Shown here piece after piece: positions 41,322 to 50,814 of a DNA stretch of 64,000 bases. The DNA is from Clostridia bacterium (GTDB taxonomy: Bacteria; Bacillota; Peptococcia; DRI-13; UBA5745): positions 1-64,000 of the forward strand of contig JAHDPO010000021.1 of assembly GCA_018434325.1 (NCBI GenBank), read 5' to 3'. The notes beneath the pieces were generated by a model. That model worked only from the letters and a program-made list of their open reading frames with translations. It was not told the origin of the DNA and did no database searches. Each line of letters begins with the position of its first letter. The stretch's first letter is position 1. The translations under genes were made by a program, and so were the position numbers.

Positions 41322-42332
41322 CTAGTTTTGTTGTTCTGTCGCCTTATTGCCGGCCAGACCCAACTGGGAACGGCTTTTCAGCGAAAAATTGCCCTCGGCA
41401 ATCAGAATCGCCCCGAAAACCAGAGCAAAGCCGATAACCAGCCGGAGGGTCAGCACTTCGTTGTAAAATAAGACAGAAAACAAGACGCCAAAGATGGACT
41501 CCAGGCTCAATAGCAGGGAAGCGGTGGAGGGGCTGGTATATTTTTGGCCGTAATTCTGCAGCAAAAGCGCCAGGCTGGTGCAGAAAAAGGTCAGATAAAA
41601 CAAATTAAAGGCTCCCGCGACGTCAATCGTCCGGGGGAAGGTCTCTAAAGCCACTGCCGCAATACCGAAGAAAATCGCACAATAACCGAATTGCAGTATA
41701 GTGATCAAAATAGGATCTTTATCCTGACTGAAAAGGCCTACGCATACCATATGGGCTGCAAAAAAGAAACCGCCCAGCAGCGTATAGCCGTCCCCCAAGC
41801 CAATGGTCAATTGGCTGGTCAGGGAAATCAGGCCGATGCCGGCCAGACAGGTTACGGCCGCCAGCAGATTCTTGCCGGCGGGTTTTTGTTTTTCCACAAA
41901 CCAGTGAAGGAAAGGCACGATGATAACATAAACTGCCGTTAAAAAAGCGTTTTTCCCCGGCGTGGTATGCTGAATGCCCAAGGTTTGCAGCGCATAGGCC
42001 ATAGATAAGCACAAGCCGATTATGGCCGTTTGAATCAGATAAACCTTGTTGATTGCCTTTAAGCGCCGCCGGAAAATCACGCCTAAAAACAGGCAGGATA
42101 CGCCAAAGCGGACGGCCAGCAAATAATTGGGCGGAAAAACGCCTACGGCATTTTTCATCATCACAAAAGAGCTGCCCCAGATCAGTGTAGCCATAAATAA
42201 AGCCAGCCGGGGGACTTGGCTTTTTAACCTGCTCTTTTGTTTGGGCTGCTGTATTTCTTGTTGTACAACTTGTTGTACACCTTGCGGTATTTCTTGTTGT
42301 GTTTCCTGCTGTGTCTCTTGCTGCACCATCAT
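41322..42332 (-). CDS. EamA/DMT family transporter with Gln-rich N-terminus
   Basis: 336 aa. Ten-helix drug/metabolite transporter with two EamA repeats: 'LFMATLIWGSSFVMMKNAVG' in the first, FFCTSLALLLQNYGQKYTS and 'TASLLLSLESIFGVLFSVLF' in the second. Probably exports amino acids or other metabolites. Unusual: the first 35 residues form a hydrophilic Gln-rich repeat tract (QQETQQETQQE, then QQVVQQEIQQ), coded by imperfect triplet repeats. The start lies in AGGA-containing context. The tract is likely a recent slippage expansion, because the family normally starts near the first helix. Confidence 0.88.
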   Translation of the reverse strand: MMVQQETQQETQQEIPQGVQQVVQQEIQQPKQKSRLKSQVPRLALFMATLIWGSSFVMMKNAVGVFPPNYLLAVRFGVSCLFLGVIFRRRLKAINKVYLIQTAIIGLCLSMAYALQTLGIQHTTPGKNAFLTAVYVIIVPFLHWFVEKQKPAGKNLLAAVTCLAGIGLISLTSQLTIGLGDGYTLLGGFFFAAHMVCVGLFSQDKDPILITILQFGYCAIFFGIAAVALETFPRTIDVAGAFNLFYLTFFCTSLALLLQNYGQKYTSPSTASLLLSLESIFGVLFSVLFYNEVLTLRLVIGFALVFGAILIAEGNFSLKSRSQLGLAGNKATEQQN

Positions 42333-42720
42333 CAGTTTTCCTGTAATCCTTTTATTTATTGTAATAGTATAACTTTTTCATTTTATCATTTTAGTGTTTT
42401 TTCAGCAAGACCCATAAGCCCATGTCTTTAACCGGCCGGTTAACGCCTTTAATTGGCGGATTGCAGCTTATGGCATATCTCTGACCGGCCAAGTCTCAGC
42501 TAAATACGCAAAATTGCAGGTTTAAAGTGTCCGGAACATCTGCGCTCCAATATTTTCGGATAGCAGATTGAGTCCGTAGGACGCTGCCTATCGTCTATAT
42601 TTGGCTGAATTTGGCTGTATCTAGTGTCGCAATCAGGGGAAGTCCGCTATTCTAAAGGAACAGCACACTTTAAACTTGCAATTTTGCTCATTTTTGAGCA
42701 CCTCACCCCGATCCGTCAGG
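42333..42720. other. Gene-free stretch with an inverted-repeat element
   Basis: About 390 bases with no gene. It holds the inverted-repeat pair 42509-42530 / 42665-42686 and a hairpin (TGCTCA, loop TTTT, TGAGCA) at about 42686-42701, just before the end of the DUF401 gene. The rest shows nothing I can identify. Confidence 0.6.
42509..42692. repeat. Small inverted-repeat element (22-bp ends), second copy
   Basis: 42509-42530 is the reverse complement of 42665-42686 with one mismatch (core ACACTTTAAACTTGCAATTTTG). The right end 42665-42692 is identical over 28 bases to 14124-14151. The interior (about 135 bases) is not clearly like the interior at 14035-14123 and has no open frame. Confidence 0.65.
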
Positions 42721-43953
42721 TTACGGAAGAATCAGATGATAAAGAAAATAGAGCAGAACCGTAATGGCCGGCAAAACCACCATAAAGGGCAGGTAATTAT
42801 GGTAGCGCTCGCCCACCGTACAGCCCACTTCCTGATCCGTCAGCAGCTGGCAGAGGTGAATGGGCGAAAAAAAGTAGCCCAGAAAACTCCAGCAAAAGGT
42901 ATAGGATAAAGCGATGAGCCTGGCGCTTTCACTGGTGTAAGGCAGACTGGCGGCAATAGGAATCAGGATGCCCACGGCAAGATACATCAGTCCGGTGGAT
43001 AAGCCAAATACTGTCCCCACTAAGGCCACTAAAGCCAAAAAAGCCCAGCCTGTTTGGCCGCCGATCAGCCGGCTAAAAAGCTCCAGCATCTCTGCCATAC
43101 GGCCTACGATGTTTTGAAAAAAATAGATGCCCACGATCATCAGGGCCGTATTGCGGTTGAAGCTGCATTTTAATCGCTTCAGGAAATCTTCTTTATCGCT
43201 CATAAAAAAGACGACCAGCATGGAAAAGATTAAGGCCAACGTATAGGGAATATTAAAAGCCGCTTTAAGTATGATCACCAGATAAATAGGGGAAAGAGCA
43301 AACAGCAAACGGCCCAAAGCATCCAGCCTCTCGGCAGCGGCTGCTTTGGGCATATCGATAGGCTGGCTGTGCCGCAGCAAGAAAAAGTAGCCTGCCCCTT
43401 GCATCAGCACTACAAAGCCCAGATTGAGAACGGCCAGTTTCGGGATGCTCAGATCCGGCACCAGGTCATGAACGATCAGCATATTGGTGGAAAAGGGCAG
43501 CAGCAGCATCAGCACATGGCGGGCGATCATATTAATATTGGAACGCTGAGCTTTGCTCAGACCCATTTCTTTGCCCAGATTGTTGACGAAGGGAGCCGAT
43601 AAGGCTGCGCCGCCGGGGGCCTGCAGGGCGCCGACCATGGTGGGCAGCAGCATAATAATAGCCCGGGGATTAGGCACCAGTATCCGCAGAGCCCGCTCCG
43701 CCTTCATGAGGATGCCATAGCAGTTCATAAGGTAGCTTAACATCCCTATTTCAATGACAATCAAAACGGAAGAAAGGCTGGCCTGGCTGGTAAACACATC
43801 GGTGAAGGCTTCCAGAATAGCGGCGGGCAAAATACCTGCTGTGCCGCCGGCAAGTATCCCGGCCAGCAGCAGCGTGGGACCGACAGGAATTTTTCTTTTT
43901 AATAAAATGGGAATACAGGCAATAGCCAGCAGTACTGCAAAAAGCTGTCTCAA
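42721..43953 (-). CDS. DUF401 family membrane protein
   Basis: 410 aa. Ten or more hydrophobic helices. DUF401-like layout: 'KRKIPVGPTLLLAGILAGG', then 'LLPTMVGALQAPGGAALSAP', which resembles the substrate-site loops of GntP/CitMHS-like carriers, and 'LSYTFCWSFLGYFFSPIHLC'. It is probably a carboxylate or other anion permease; function unproved. GAGGTGG precedes the ATG. It lies 190 bases downstream of the LysR gene on the same strand. It may be a target of that regulator or independent of it. Confidence 0.82.
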   Translation of the reverse strand: MRQLFAVLLAIACIPILLKRKIPVGPTLLLAGILAGGTAGILPAAILEAFTDVFTSQASLSSVLIVIEIGMLSYLMNCYGILMKAERALRILVPNPRAIIMLLPTMVGALQAPGGAALSAPFVNNLGKEMGLSKAQRSNINMIARHVLMLLLPFSTNMLIVHDLVPDLSIPKLAVLNLGFVVLMQGAGYFFLLRHSQPIDMPKAAAAERLDALGRLLFALSPIYLVIILKAAFNIPYTLALIFSMLVVFFMSDKEDFLKRLKCSFNRNTALMIVGIYFFQNIVGRMAEMLELFSRLIGGQTGWAFLALVALVGTVFGLSTGLMYLAVGILIPIAASLPYTSESARLIALSYTFCWSFLGYFFSPIHLCQLLTDQEVGCTVGERYHNYLPFMVVLPAITVLLYFLYHLILP

Positions 43954-44143
43954 GCCCTACCACCTCTTTCTCATGGCTTCTTATGGCTTGCCGGCGAAAC
44001 GGACGGCGAATTTTCCCTATTATATCTTTTGCTTGTTTTTAAGGCAAGCCTGCAGCTGCCTCTGCCATTTTTGAAGCCGGGCCGGAAAGCCTTGCTATAT
44101 CAAGGTTTCTTCGTTTGATTTATAGATCCATAACCAAAAGAAA

Positions 44144-45046
44144 TCAATTGCCCTCCTCTTCAAAGCACTCTGCCAGCATATCCCGAAAACGGGCGGCCAT
44201 AGGCGATAACTCAGTATTGGCTTTCCATACGATGTTGATATCCCGGGTAAGGGGGAAATCCACATCCAGGGGCACTTGGGTGATTCCTTTAAAATTAAGC
44301 ACGCCGATGGTAGGAATGATGGCGATGCCGTCGCCGGCGGAAACCATGCCGAAGACGCCGTAATCAGTATATGCTTCAGCTACGATATTCGGCTCAAAGC
44401 CATAAGGCTTACATAAATCGAAAATGATCTTGTTGGTGCCCAGATTGCTGCGGATATAGACAATGAAACCCTCGTCCCGCAGCTCTTCTACCTTTACCCG
44501 CTGCCGGCCGGCAAAGGGATGCTCCTTGCTTACCAGCAAGCCGATGGGTTCTTTATACAGCACAAATTTCTTTAAAGAAGCAAATTCGCCCTTCGTTTCA
44601 AAATCGCTGCAAATTCCCAGTTCAGCCCGGCCCTTCAATACATCATGAAGGATTGCGGTGGTATATTTGTATTCCATTGAGAAGCGGCAGCCCGGATTCT
44701 GGCGGCGAAACTGCATGACCCTATCAGGAAGATAAATAGCGTACATGGAAAACAGGGCCGATAAAAAAATAGTATTGCGCTCTATATCCATTAAACGGCG
44801 GACAGCGGCAATACCTTCGTCGATCTCATCGACAGAGCGTTTCACGTATTCATAAAATAGCTTGCCGCTTTTCGTCAGCGTTACATTGCGCCCATCCTTC
44901 TGAAAGAGAGATGTGCCAAATTCCAATTCCAGATTGCGAATAGCTTTGGAAAGGGCCGGCTGCGTAATATACAGCTCATTAGCCGCCCGTGTATAGTGCT
45001 GTAACTCCGCTACTGTCTTGAAATAAATCAGCGATTGATAGTTCAT
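44144..45046 (-). CDS. LysR family transcriptional regulator
   Basis: 300 aa. Winged HTH at residues 1-60 ('YFKTVAELQHYTRAANELYI', TQPALSKAIRNLELE) followed by the effector-binding domain (CysB/CbbR-like), ending in FRDMLAECFEEEGN. Length is standard. It is transcribed away from the TRAP-enolase operon that begins at 45296, the classical arrangement for a LysR activator of the divergent genes. An inverted repeat ATTCC-N4-GGAAT at 45129-45142 in the shared region could be its site. The inducer is probably the TRAP substrate or an intermediate. Confidence 0.9.
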   Translation of the reverse strand: MNYQSLIYFKTVAELQHYTRAANELYITQPALSKAIRNLELEFGTSLFQKDGRNVTLTKSGKLFYEYVKRSVDEIDEGIAAVRRLMDIERNTIFLSALFSMYAIYLPDRVMQFRRQNPGCRFSMEYKYTTAILHDVLKGRAELGICSDFETKGEFASLKKFVLYKEPIGLLVSKEHPFAGRQRVKVEELRDEGFIVYIRSNLGTNKIIFDLCKPYGFEPNIVAEAYTDYGVFGMVSAGDGIAIIPTIGVLNFKGITQVPLDVDFPLTRDINIVWKANTELSPMAARFRDMLAECFEEEGN

Positions 45047-45128
45047 AAATTAGCTCTTCCTCCCCTGTCTTTGACGCAGCTTTTAAGAGACCAAAAAATT
45101 TGGAGCATGCACAGAAGTAATCGATTCG

Positions 45129-45142
45129 ATTCCAAAAGGAAT
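45129..45142. promoter_or_regulatory. Candidate LysR-type operator
   Basis: ATTCC AAAA GGAAT, a perfect 5-bp inverted repeat 28 bases before the putative -35 of the TRAP operon promoter and some 83 bases before the LysR start. Its position suits an activator site; the arm spacing is only loosely LysR-like. Confidence 0.4.
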
Positions 45143-45169
45143 TGGACACAGGAGAAATTTCTTGTTACA

Positions 45170-45197
45170 TTGTGGATGATGGGATAAGCAGTATACT
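45170..45197 (+). promoter_or_regulatory. Candidate promoter of the TRAP-enolase operon
   Basis: TTGTGG (45170-45175), 16-base spacer, TATACT (45192-45197). The weak -35 would fit activator dependence. Confidence 0.45.
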
Positions 45198-45295
45198 CAT
45201 GTCGCTATTATATAAGGTAATGGCTGGCAAGGGAAGTGTTGCCTGCTTATTCAGAAAAACCAGAACATTCTTTTTAGTTGAAAGGAGAAAAAAAC

Positions 45296-46420
45296 GTGAA
45301 CAAAAAATTTAAGCAATTGATCACCGGTATCCTTTCCTTGACTCTGGCATTTTCCCTTACAGCCTGCGGCGGCGCCGCCGCTCCCTCCGGCGGCACCGCC
45401 CCTGCTGCCGGCAGCACTGCCCCCGCTGCCGGAGGCGCAGCTCCGGCCCCAGCAGAAAAAATCAATATCCGTATTGCTTCCTCTTCTCCCACTGTGGAAT
45501 TTAACGGCGAAGGCACCACTGCCCTGGGCGTATGTGTCAATTACTTTGTCAAGGAGATTGCAGCCCGAACCAACGGCCGCATTACGGCAAAAGTCTTCCC
45601 CGACGGTCAGCTGGCTTCCACTCCTGAGGAGTATATCGGCGGCCTTCAAAGCGGTTCCTTTGATATCGGCATCATGAACAATGGCTCCTGGTCCGATTAC
45701 ACCCATGCTTTTGCCGGACTGAATATTCCTTATCTCTACTTTGATTTTGAGACAGTTTACGCTGTTTTGGACTCTGAGCTGGGCCAGGGCTGGCGGCAGA
45801 AGGCTGAGGCGGATACTACCGTCATCCCTCTGGCTTACTTCGATATCGGCTTCCGGGAGCTGACCAACTCCTTACGGGAAGTTCGCACTCCCGACGATCT
45901 GAAGGGCATTAAGCTGCGTACTATGGTGGACGACATCCAGATGGCTGCCTGGTCCGCTTTGGGTACCGCCGTCACGCCGGTGGCTTATTCCGAGCTTTAC
46001 ACCGCCCTGCAGCAGAAAATGGTAGACGGCCAGGAAAACCCCGTATCCAATATCGTTTCCTCCAAGGTTTATGAGCTGCAGCCTTATATGACCATCACCA
46101 ACCACAATTATACCGCCACCATTCCCGCCGCCAGTCCTATTTTATGGAGCAAGCTTTCTGCCGAGGACCAGCAGTTGATCAAAGATCTGATGATCGAGGC
46201 CCAAAATAAAGGCCGGGAGAAAACCCAGGTTTTTGCCGACGGCTTTCTGAAGACCATTGCCGACAGCGGCGTACAAATTTACGAGCCCACCACCGCCGAG
46301 CTGCAGCAGTTCCAGAGCAAGGTAAAGACGGTCTGGACCAAGGTGGAGGAAAATATGGGTACGGAAGAATTCAATAAGCTGATCAAATTTGTGGATGATT
46401 ATATGGCCGGCAAGAAATAG
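45296..46420 (+). CDS. DctP-type TRAP transporter substrate-binding lipoprotein
   Basis: 374 aa. GTG start at 45296 with AAAGGAG nine bases upstream; the ATG at 45278 precedes the ribosome site. Lipoprotein signal with lipobox LTAC, then a Gly/Ala/Pro linker. DctP family body: 'IAARTNGRITAKVFPDGQLA', 'LKGIKLRTMVDDIQMAAWSA' (with the conserved Arg that binds the substrate carboxylate) and 'ELYTALQQKMVDGQENPVSN'. It captures a carboxylate, likely a sugar acid given the two enolase-superfamily enzymes encoded downstream. Works with the separate DctQ and DctM proteins encoded next. Confidence 0.93.
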   Translation: MNKKFKQLITGILSLTLAFSLTACGGAAAPSGGTAPAAGSTAPAAGGAAPAPAEKINIRIASSSPTVEFNGEGTTALGVCVNYFVKEIAARTNGRITAKVFPDGQLASTPEEYIGGLQSGSFDIGIMNNGSWSDYTHAFAGLNIPYLYFDFETVYAVLDSELGQGWRQKAEADTTVIPLAYFDIGFRELTNSLREVRTPDDLKGIKLRTMVDDIQMAAWSALGTAVTPVAYSELYTALQQKMVDGQENPVSNIVSSKVYELQPYMTITNHNYTATIPAASPILWSKLSAEDQQLIKDLMIEAQNKGREKTQVFADGFLKTIADSGVQIYEPTTAELQQFQSKVKTVWTKVEENMGTEEFNKLIKFVDDYMAGKK

Positions 46421-46465
46421 CAGGGCAGCTTCCTGCCGGAATACAATGCGAAAGAAGGTGTGTAA

Positions 46466-47041
46466 TTGAAGGACGGTAAGTTTGATTTAAAAACCTTTTT
46501 AAATAATTTTGAAGTCTATGCCGCCACGATTTGCTTCTTCATTCTGACGATTTTACTGACACTACAGGTAGTCAGCCGTTATGCCTTGCAGCACTCATTT
46601 ACCTGGATGGAAGAGCTGGGCACCATCATGTTCGTCTGGATGATCTATTTCGGCGTTTCCGGCGCCGTCACCTATCGCAAGCATTTGCGCATCGACTTTG
46701 TGCTGGATATGGTGTCTTTTAAAGCTAAACGGATTATGCTGATTTTTTCCAATATCATTTTTGCCGCATTCAATATATATATCGCCCTTGTCATGGCCAA
46801 TGTCATTCAATTATTGGGCAGAAGCGTGACCACTATGCTGCGCATGCCCAAGGCCCTTGTTTACTCCATTATCCCGATTGCCCTGATTTTAACCGTCTTG
46901 CGTATCGTCCAGGACACCGTGAAGCTGACCAAAGAAAATGCGGAGGAATTAGGGGCATCCAAGCCCTCCCTGGATCTGGCAGCTTGTGAACGGGAGTATC
47001 AGGAATTCACTGCCGCCCAGGGGAAAGGAGAGAGCGCTTAA
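46466..47041 (+). CDS. TRAP transporter small permease (DctQ type)
   Basis: 191 aa. TTG start with GAAGGTG upstream. Four membrane helices, with the DctQ motif 'FTWMEELGTIMFVWMIYFGV' followed by 'GAVTYRKHLRIDFVLDM' (conserved WxEE...H.. pattern). The hydrophilic C-terminal 35 residues are a longer tail than usual. The stop overlaps the start of the DctM gene by one base (TAATG), so translation is coupled. Helps to assemble the DctM channel. Confidence 0.92.
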   Translation: MKDGKFDLKTFLNNFEVYAATICFFILTILLTLQVVSRYALQHSFTWMEELGTIMFVWMIYFGVSGAVTYRKHLRIDFVLDMVSFKAKRIMLIFSNIIFAAFNIYIALVMANVIQLLGRSVTTMLRMPKALVYSIIPIALILTVLRIVQDTVKLTKENAEELGASKPSLDLAACEREYQEFTAAQGKGESA

Positions 47042-48309
47042 TGGCTACCGGTATTATGTTCCTTGTAATGTTCGGCCTGATGTTTGTCGGCGTTCCCATT
47101 GCCGTATCCCTGTTTATCGCTTTATTTGTATTGATCGGTTTAAATCCCGTGACCACCGCCAACTATCTGGCCCAGTCCCTCTATTCCGGCGTTGCAAACT
47201 TTACCATGCTGGCCCTGCCTTTCTTCATGGTAGCCGGAACCATCATGGAAACCGGCGGCCTATCCAAGCGGCTGGTCAATGCGGCTAACGCCATGGTCGG
47301 CGGTATCACCGGCAGCCTGGGTATGGTGACTATCATCGCCTGCATGTTTTTTGGCGCCGTCTCCGGTTCCGCTCCGGCCACTGTGGCAGCTATCGGCACC
47401 ATTATGATTCCTATGATGGTACGGGAGGGCTACAACAAGTACTACGCCACAGGCCTGATCTGTGTAGCCGGCGGTCTGGGCATCATTGTACCTCCCAGCT
47501 ATCCCATGGTGCTCTACGGCGTCACCTGCAACGTCTCCATCGGCGACCTTTTTATTGCCGGCCTGGGCCCGGCTCTGGTGGTAGGCGGCATTTTAATGGT
47601 CATCAATTATTTCTACTGCAAGAAGCATGGCCTGAAGGGCCGCAATAAGTTCAGCTTCAATAACATGTTCAAGAGCTTCTGGGATGCTAAAGCGGCATTG
47701 GTTATGCCGATCATTATTCTGGGCGGTATTTACGGCGGTATTTTCACCGCTACGGAGGCCGCTGTGATAGCCGCGGTATACGGCATTCTGATCGGTCTTT
47801 TCGTTTACAAGGAGCTGAAACTAAAAAAGCTTTGGTCAATTTTTAAAGACAACGCCGTATTTATCGCCGGCACGATGTTTGTTATGGCTCCCGCCCGGGC
47901 CACCGGCTCCGTCTTTGCTTTTCTGGGCGTCAACGAGGCAGTCAGCAACTTCATTTTCGGTATATCCAGCAACTACTTTATGGTCTTGACCCTGATCTTT
48001 ATTATCCTCTTCATCACCGGCATGTTTGTCCAGACCACTCCCGCCGTGGTCATCCTTGCCCCCACGCTGTTGGCTGTGGTACAGCAGGTAGGCGTTACCC
48101 CCATCCACTTCGGTATGATCATGGTGCTGGGGCTGGCCATTGCTTTTGTCACGCCGCCGGTGGCCCTGAATCTCTTTGTAGGGGCCTCCATGACCGGCAT
48201 CAGCATTGATAAGATCACCAGGGCGGCGGCGGTCTTTATTGTTGGCTTGATCCTTGCTTTCTTTATCGTCGCCTTTATCCCGCAGATTTCTCTCTTTATC
48301 GTCGGCTAA
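47041..48309 (+). CDS. TRAP transporter large permease (DctM type)
   Basis: 422 aa. About twelve helices; it forms the sodium- or proton-driven channel. DctM features: 'LFIALFVLIGLNPVTTANYL', LALPFFMVAGTIMETGG, 'CMFFGAVSGSAPATVAAIGT', GGLGIIVPPSYPMVLYG, and the late 'GMIMVLGLAIAFVTPPVALN'. Coupled to dctQ by a one-base overlap. Followed 40 bases on by the first enolase-superfamily gene. The substrate is likely an aldonate, aldarate or similar acid. Confidence 0.94.
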   Translation: MATGIMFLVMFGLMFVGVPIAVSLFIALFVLIGLNPVTTANYLAQSLYSGVANFTMLALPFFMVAGTIMETGGLSKRLVNAANAMVGGITGSLGMVTIIACMFFGAVSGSAPATVAAIGTIMIPMMVREGYNKYYATGLICVAGGLGIIVPPSYPMVLYGVTCNVSIGDLFIAGLGPALVVGGILMVINYFYCKKHGLKGRNKFSFNNMFKSFWDAKAALVMPIIILGGIYGGIFTATEAAVIAAVYGILIGLFVYKELKLKKLWSIFKDNAVFIAGTMFVMAPARATGSVFAFLGVNEAVSNFIFGISSNYFMVLTLIFIILFITGMFVQTTPAVVILAPTLLAVVQQVGVTPIHFGMIMVLGLAIAFVTPPVALNLFVGASMTGISIDKITRAAAVFIVGLILAFFIVAFIPQISLFIVG

Positions 48310-48349
48310 CTCCGGCAACTATTTTCCGCACAAAAGGAGCTATCACATT

Positions 48350-49528
48350 ATGAAAATTACCAAAGTAGACGTACTTCATCTCAAAACCGACCTGAAAGGC
48401 GGGCATTGGCGGCCCATTGTCTGCCGCATTTATACCGATGAAGGGATTTATGGCGATGGTGAAGCTGCCCTGGCTTACGGCGAAGCCCAGTTTGCAGCCT
48501 TCGGCATGCTGCAGAATTTTGCCAAGCTGATTATTGGCATGAATCCCCTGGATCATGAGATTATTTGGGATAAGCTTTATCGAAGCACCTTTTGGGGCCA
48601 AAACGGCGGGCCGGTAATCTTCTCCGGTATCAGCGCCATCGATATTGCCCTTTGGGACATCAAAGGCAAATACTATAATGCCCCGCTTTACCAGCTTTTG
48701 GGCGGCAAGCGGCGCAGCAAGCTGCGGACTTACGCCAGCCAACTGCAATTTAGCTGGGGGGATGATATCGTTCCTCAGCTTTCGCCGGAAGATTATGCCC
48801 GGGAGGCCCGTAAAGCGGTGGCCGAGGGTTACGATGCCATTAAAATTGACTTCTTCACCTTCACTCCTGAAGGAGATAAGTACGGTGACGAGGATCGCTT
48901 GGGACTTCTGAGTCCGGCCTATGTCAAGGTGATTGAAGACCGGATTAAGGCGGTGCGGGAGGCCATCGGCCCCGATGTGGATATCATTATGGAAAATCAC
49001 TCTTTTACCGACGCCCTTTCGGCCAGTCAATTAGGCAATGCCTTGAAAAAATACGGCATCTTCTATTATGAGGAGCCCACTACCCCCACCCCCCGGCTGT
49101 CCCGGTTCGTTCACGAAGAAACGGGCCTGCCCATTGCCAACGGCGAGCGGATCTACACCCGCTGGCAGTTCATCGAGTACTTTCTGGAAAATGCTATCCA
49201 GGTCATTCAGCCCGACATCGGCACCTGCGGCGGCATCACGGAAACGAAAAAAGTTTGCGATATGGCTTATACCTTTGATGTGGGCGTCCAGATTCACGCC
49301 TGCGGCAGCCCTCTTTCCACCGCCGCCGCCCTTCATATCGAGTGCGCCATCCCCAATTTCGTCATTCATGAGCACCATATCTATGCCAGAACCGGATACA
49401 ACCGGGAGCTGTGCATCTACGATTATCAGCCGGTAGAGGGCAAATTTGAGGTGCCGGATCTGCCGGGCCTGGGCAACGAGCTTTCGGAAACAGCCTTCCG
49501 TAATTGCGATAAAGTGACTATTCAATAA
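48350..49528 (+). CDS. Mandelate racemase/muconate lactonizing family enzyme (sugar-acid dehydratase-like), first copy
   Basis: 392 aa. The ATG at 48350 is used (AAAGGAG upstream); the longer frame from 48254 overlaps dctM. Enolase superfamily: N-terminal capping domain 'MKITKVDVLHLKT', then a barrel with KID at the second strand (GYDAIKIDFF), the first metal-ligand Glu and a His in IIMENHSF, a second Glu in YYEEPTTP, a third in NGERIYTR, and a late catalytic His region (FVIHEHHIY). The ENH layout recalls galactonate/gluconate-type dehydratases. Likely removes water from the sugar acid imported by the TRAP system. Exact substrate unknown. Confidence 0.9.
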   Translation: MKITKVDVLHLKTDLKGGHWRPIVCRIYTDEGIYGDGEAALAYGEAQFAAFGMLQNFAKLIIGMNPLDHEIIWDKLYRSTFWGQNGGPVIFSGISAIDIALWDIKGKYYNAPLYQLLGGKRRSKLRTYASQLQFSWGDDIVPQLSPEDYAREARKAVAEGYDAIKIDFFTFTPEGDKYGDEDRLGLLSPAYVKVIEDRIKAVREAIGPDVDIIMENHSFTDALSASQLGNALKKYGIFYYEEPTTPTPRLSRFVHEETGLPIANGERIYTRWQFIEYFLENAIQVIQPDIGTCGGITETKKVCDMAYTFDVGVQIHACGSPLSTAAALHIECAIPNFVIHEHHIYARTGYNRELCIYDYQPVEGKFEVPDLPGLGNELSETAFRNCDKVTIQ

Positions 49529-49578
49529 ACCTGCAGCCGGGGGCCGCAAGACAAATATAAATATAGGGAGGTTACTGC

Positions 49579-50781
49579 ATGAAAATCACCAAGGTAGACG
49601 TCTATGTCCTGGATGCCGGCGAGCAGCGGGGCAAAAGAATGCCCATCTGCTGCCGGGTCCATACCGACGAGGGTATCTATGGTGACGGCGAGGCCGGCAT
49701 CGCCTACGGTACGGGCTATACTGCCGCCTATGGTATGGTCGTGGACATGGCCAGACACATCATTGGTCAGGACCCCATGAATACCGAGCTGATTTGGGAA
49801 CAGATCCTCAAAGGCACCTTCTGGGGACAGGGCGGCGGCGTAGTGGTATTTGCCGGCATGTCGGCTCTGGATATTGCCTTATGGGACATCAAGGGTAAGG
49901 CATTGGGTGTGCCCATCTATAAGCTGCTGGGAGGAAAATGCCGGGATGAGCTGCGCTGCTATGCTTCTCAGCTGCAGTTTGGCTGGACCAGCAAGATCGG
50001 TCCCTACGGCAGCGACAAAGAATATGTGGAAATTGTCCGCCATGCTGCCGGCGAAGGCTATGACGCCGTAAAAATCGACTTTACGACTTATGATGAAAAT
50101 GCCAAGCCGATCCCCCATCTGGCCAAAGAAGGCTTCCCCGACCGCAAGCTCTATAAGCGCATCGAAAGCCGTATGGCCGCCATTCGGGAAGAGTTTCCCG
50201 ATATCGATATCATCGTGGAAAATCATTGCCAAACTGACCTCAATTCCGCCATCCGCATTGGTGAACTCTGCGATAAATATGATATGATGGCTTATGAGGA
50301 ACCGGTGACTATGCTGAATCCGCAAATGATGAAGGAACTGCGCCAGCGTATCCGTACTCCTCTGGCCGCCGGTGAGCGCATCTACTCCCGCTGGGGCTAC
50401 TACAATTTCTTTAAAGATAACTCCATTCAGCTGATTCAGCCCGACGCCTGCAACTGCGGCGGCATCAGTGAATTGAAGAAAATTGCGGATATGGCTCATG
50501 TTTTCGATGCCCGGGTTCAAGTCCATGTGGCCGGCGCCGTAATCACCAATGCAGCCTCACTGCATCTGGAGGCTGCTATCCCCAATTTCGGCATCCACGA
50601 GCACCATTTCCGCACCACCCAGGACTGCATCAACGTTCTGGGCAAATACGAAATGCAGCCCGTCAACGGCAAATATACCGTGCCCGACCGGCCGGGACTG
50701 GGCCAGGAGCTTTCCGACTTTGCCATTGAGACGGCTCTTATGCATACCGAAGTCAACGAATACGTTCCGGCAAATCAATGA
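49579..50781 (+). CDS. Mandelate racemase/muconate lactonizing family enzyme, second copy
   Basis: 400 aa. Paralogue of the preceding enzyme with the same motif set: MKITKVDVYVLD, DAVKIDFTTY, IIVENHCQTD (Glu metal ligand and His), MAYEEPVTM, AAGERIYSRWGYY, and a C-terminal GIHEHHFRTT. AGGGAGG precedes the ATG. Both copies keep the metal ligands, so both should be active. Tandem copies probably act on two epimers or on two related sugar acids. The gene lies 50 bases after the first and 33 before the C_GCAxxG_C_C gene. Confidence 0.9.
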   Translation: MKITKVDVYVLDAGEQRGKRMPICCRVHTDEGIYGDGEAGIAYGTGYTAAYGMVVDMARHIIGQDPMNTELIWEQILKGTFWGQGGGVVVFAGMSALDIALWDIKGKALGVPIYKLLGGKCRDELRCYASQLQFGWTSKIGPYGSDKEYVEIVRHAAGEGYDAVKIDFTTYDENAKPIPHLAKEGFPDRKLYKRIESRMAAIREEFPDIDIIVENHCQTDLNSAIRIGELCDKYDMMAYEEPVTMLNPQMMKELRQRIRTPLAAGERIYSRWGYYNFFKDNSIQLIQPDACNCGGISELKKIADMAHVFDARVQVHVAGAVITNAASLHLEAAIPNFGIHEHHFRTTQDCINVLGKYEMQPVNGKYTVPDRPGLGQELSDFAIETALMHTEVNEYVPANQ

Positions 50782-50814
50782 TCGGTAAACCCAGAGCAAG
50801 GGAGAATCAAAACT

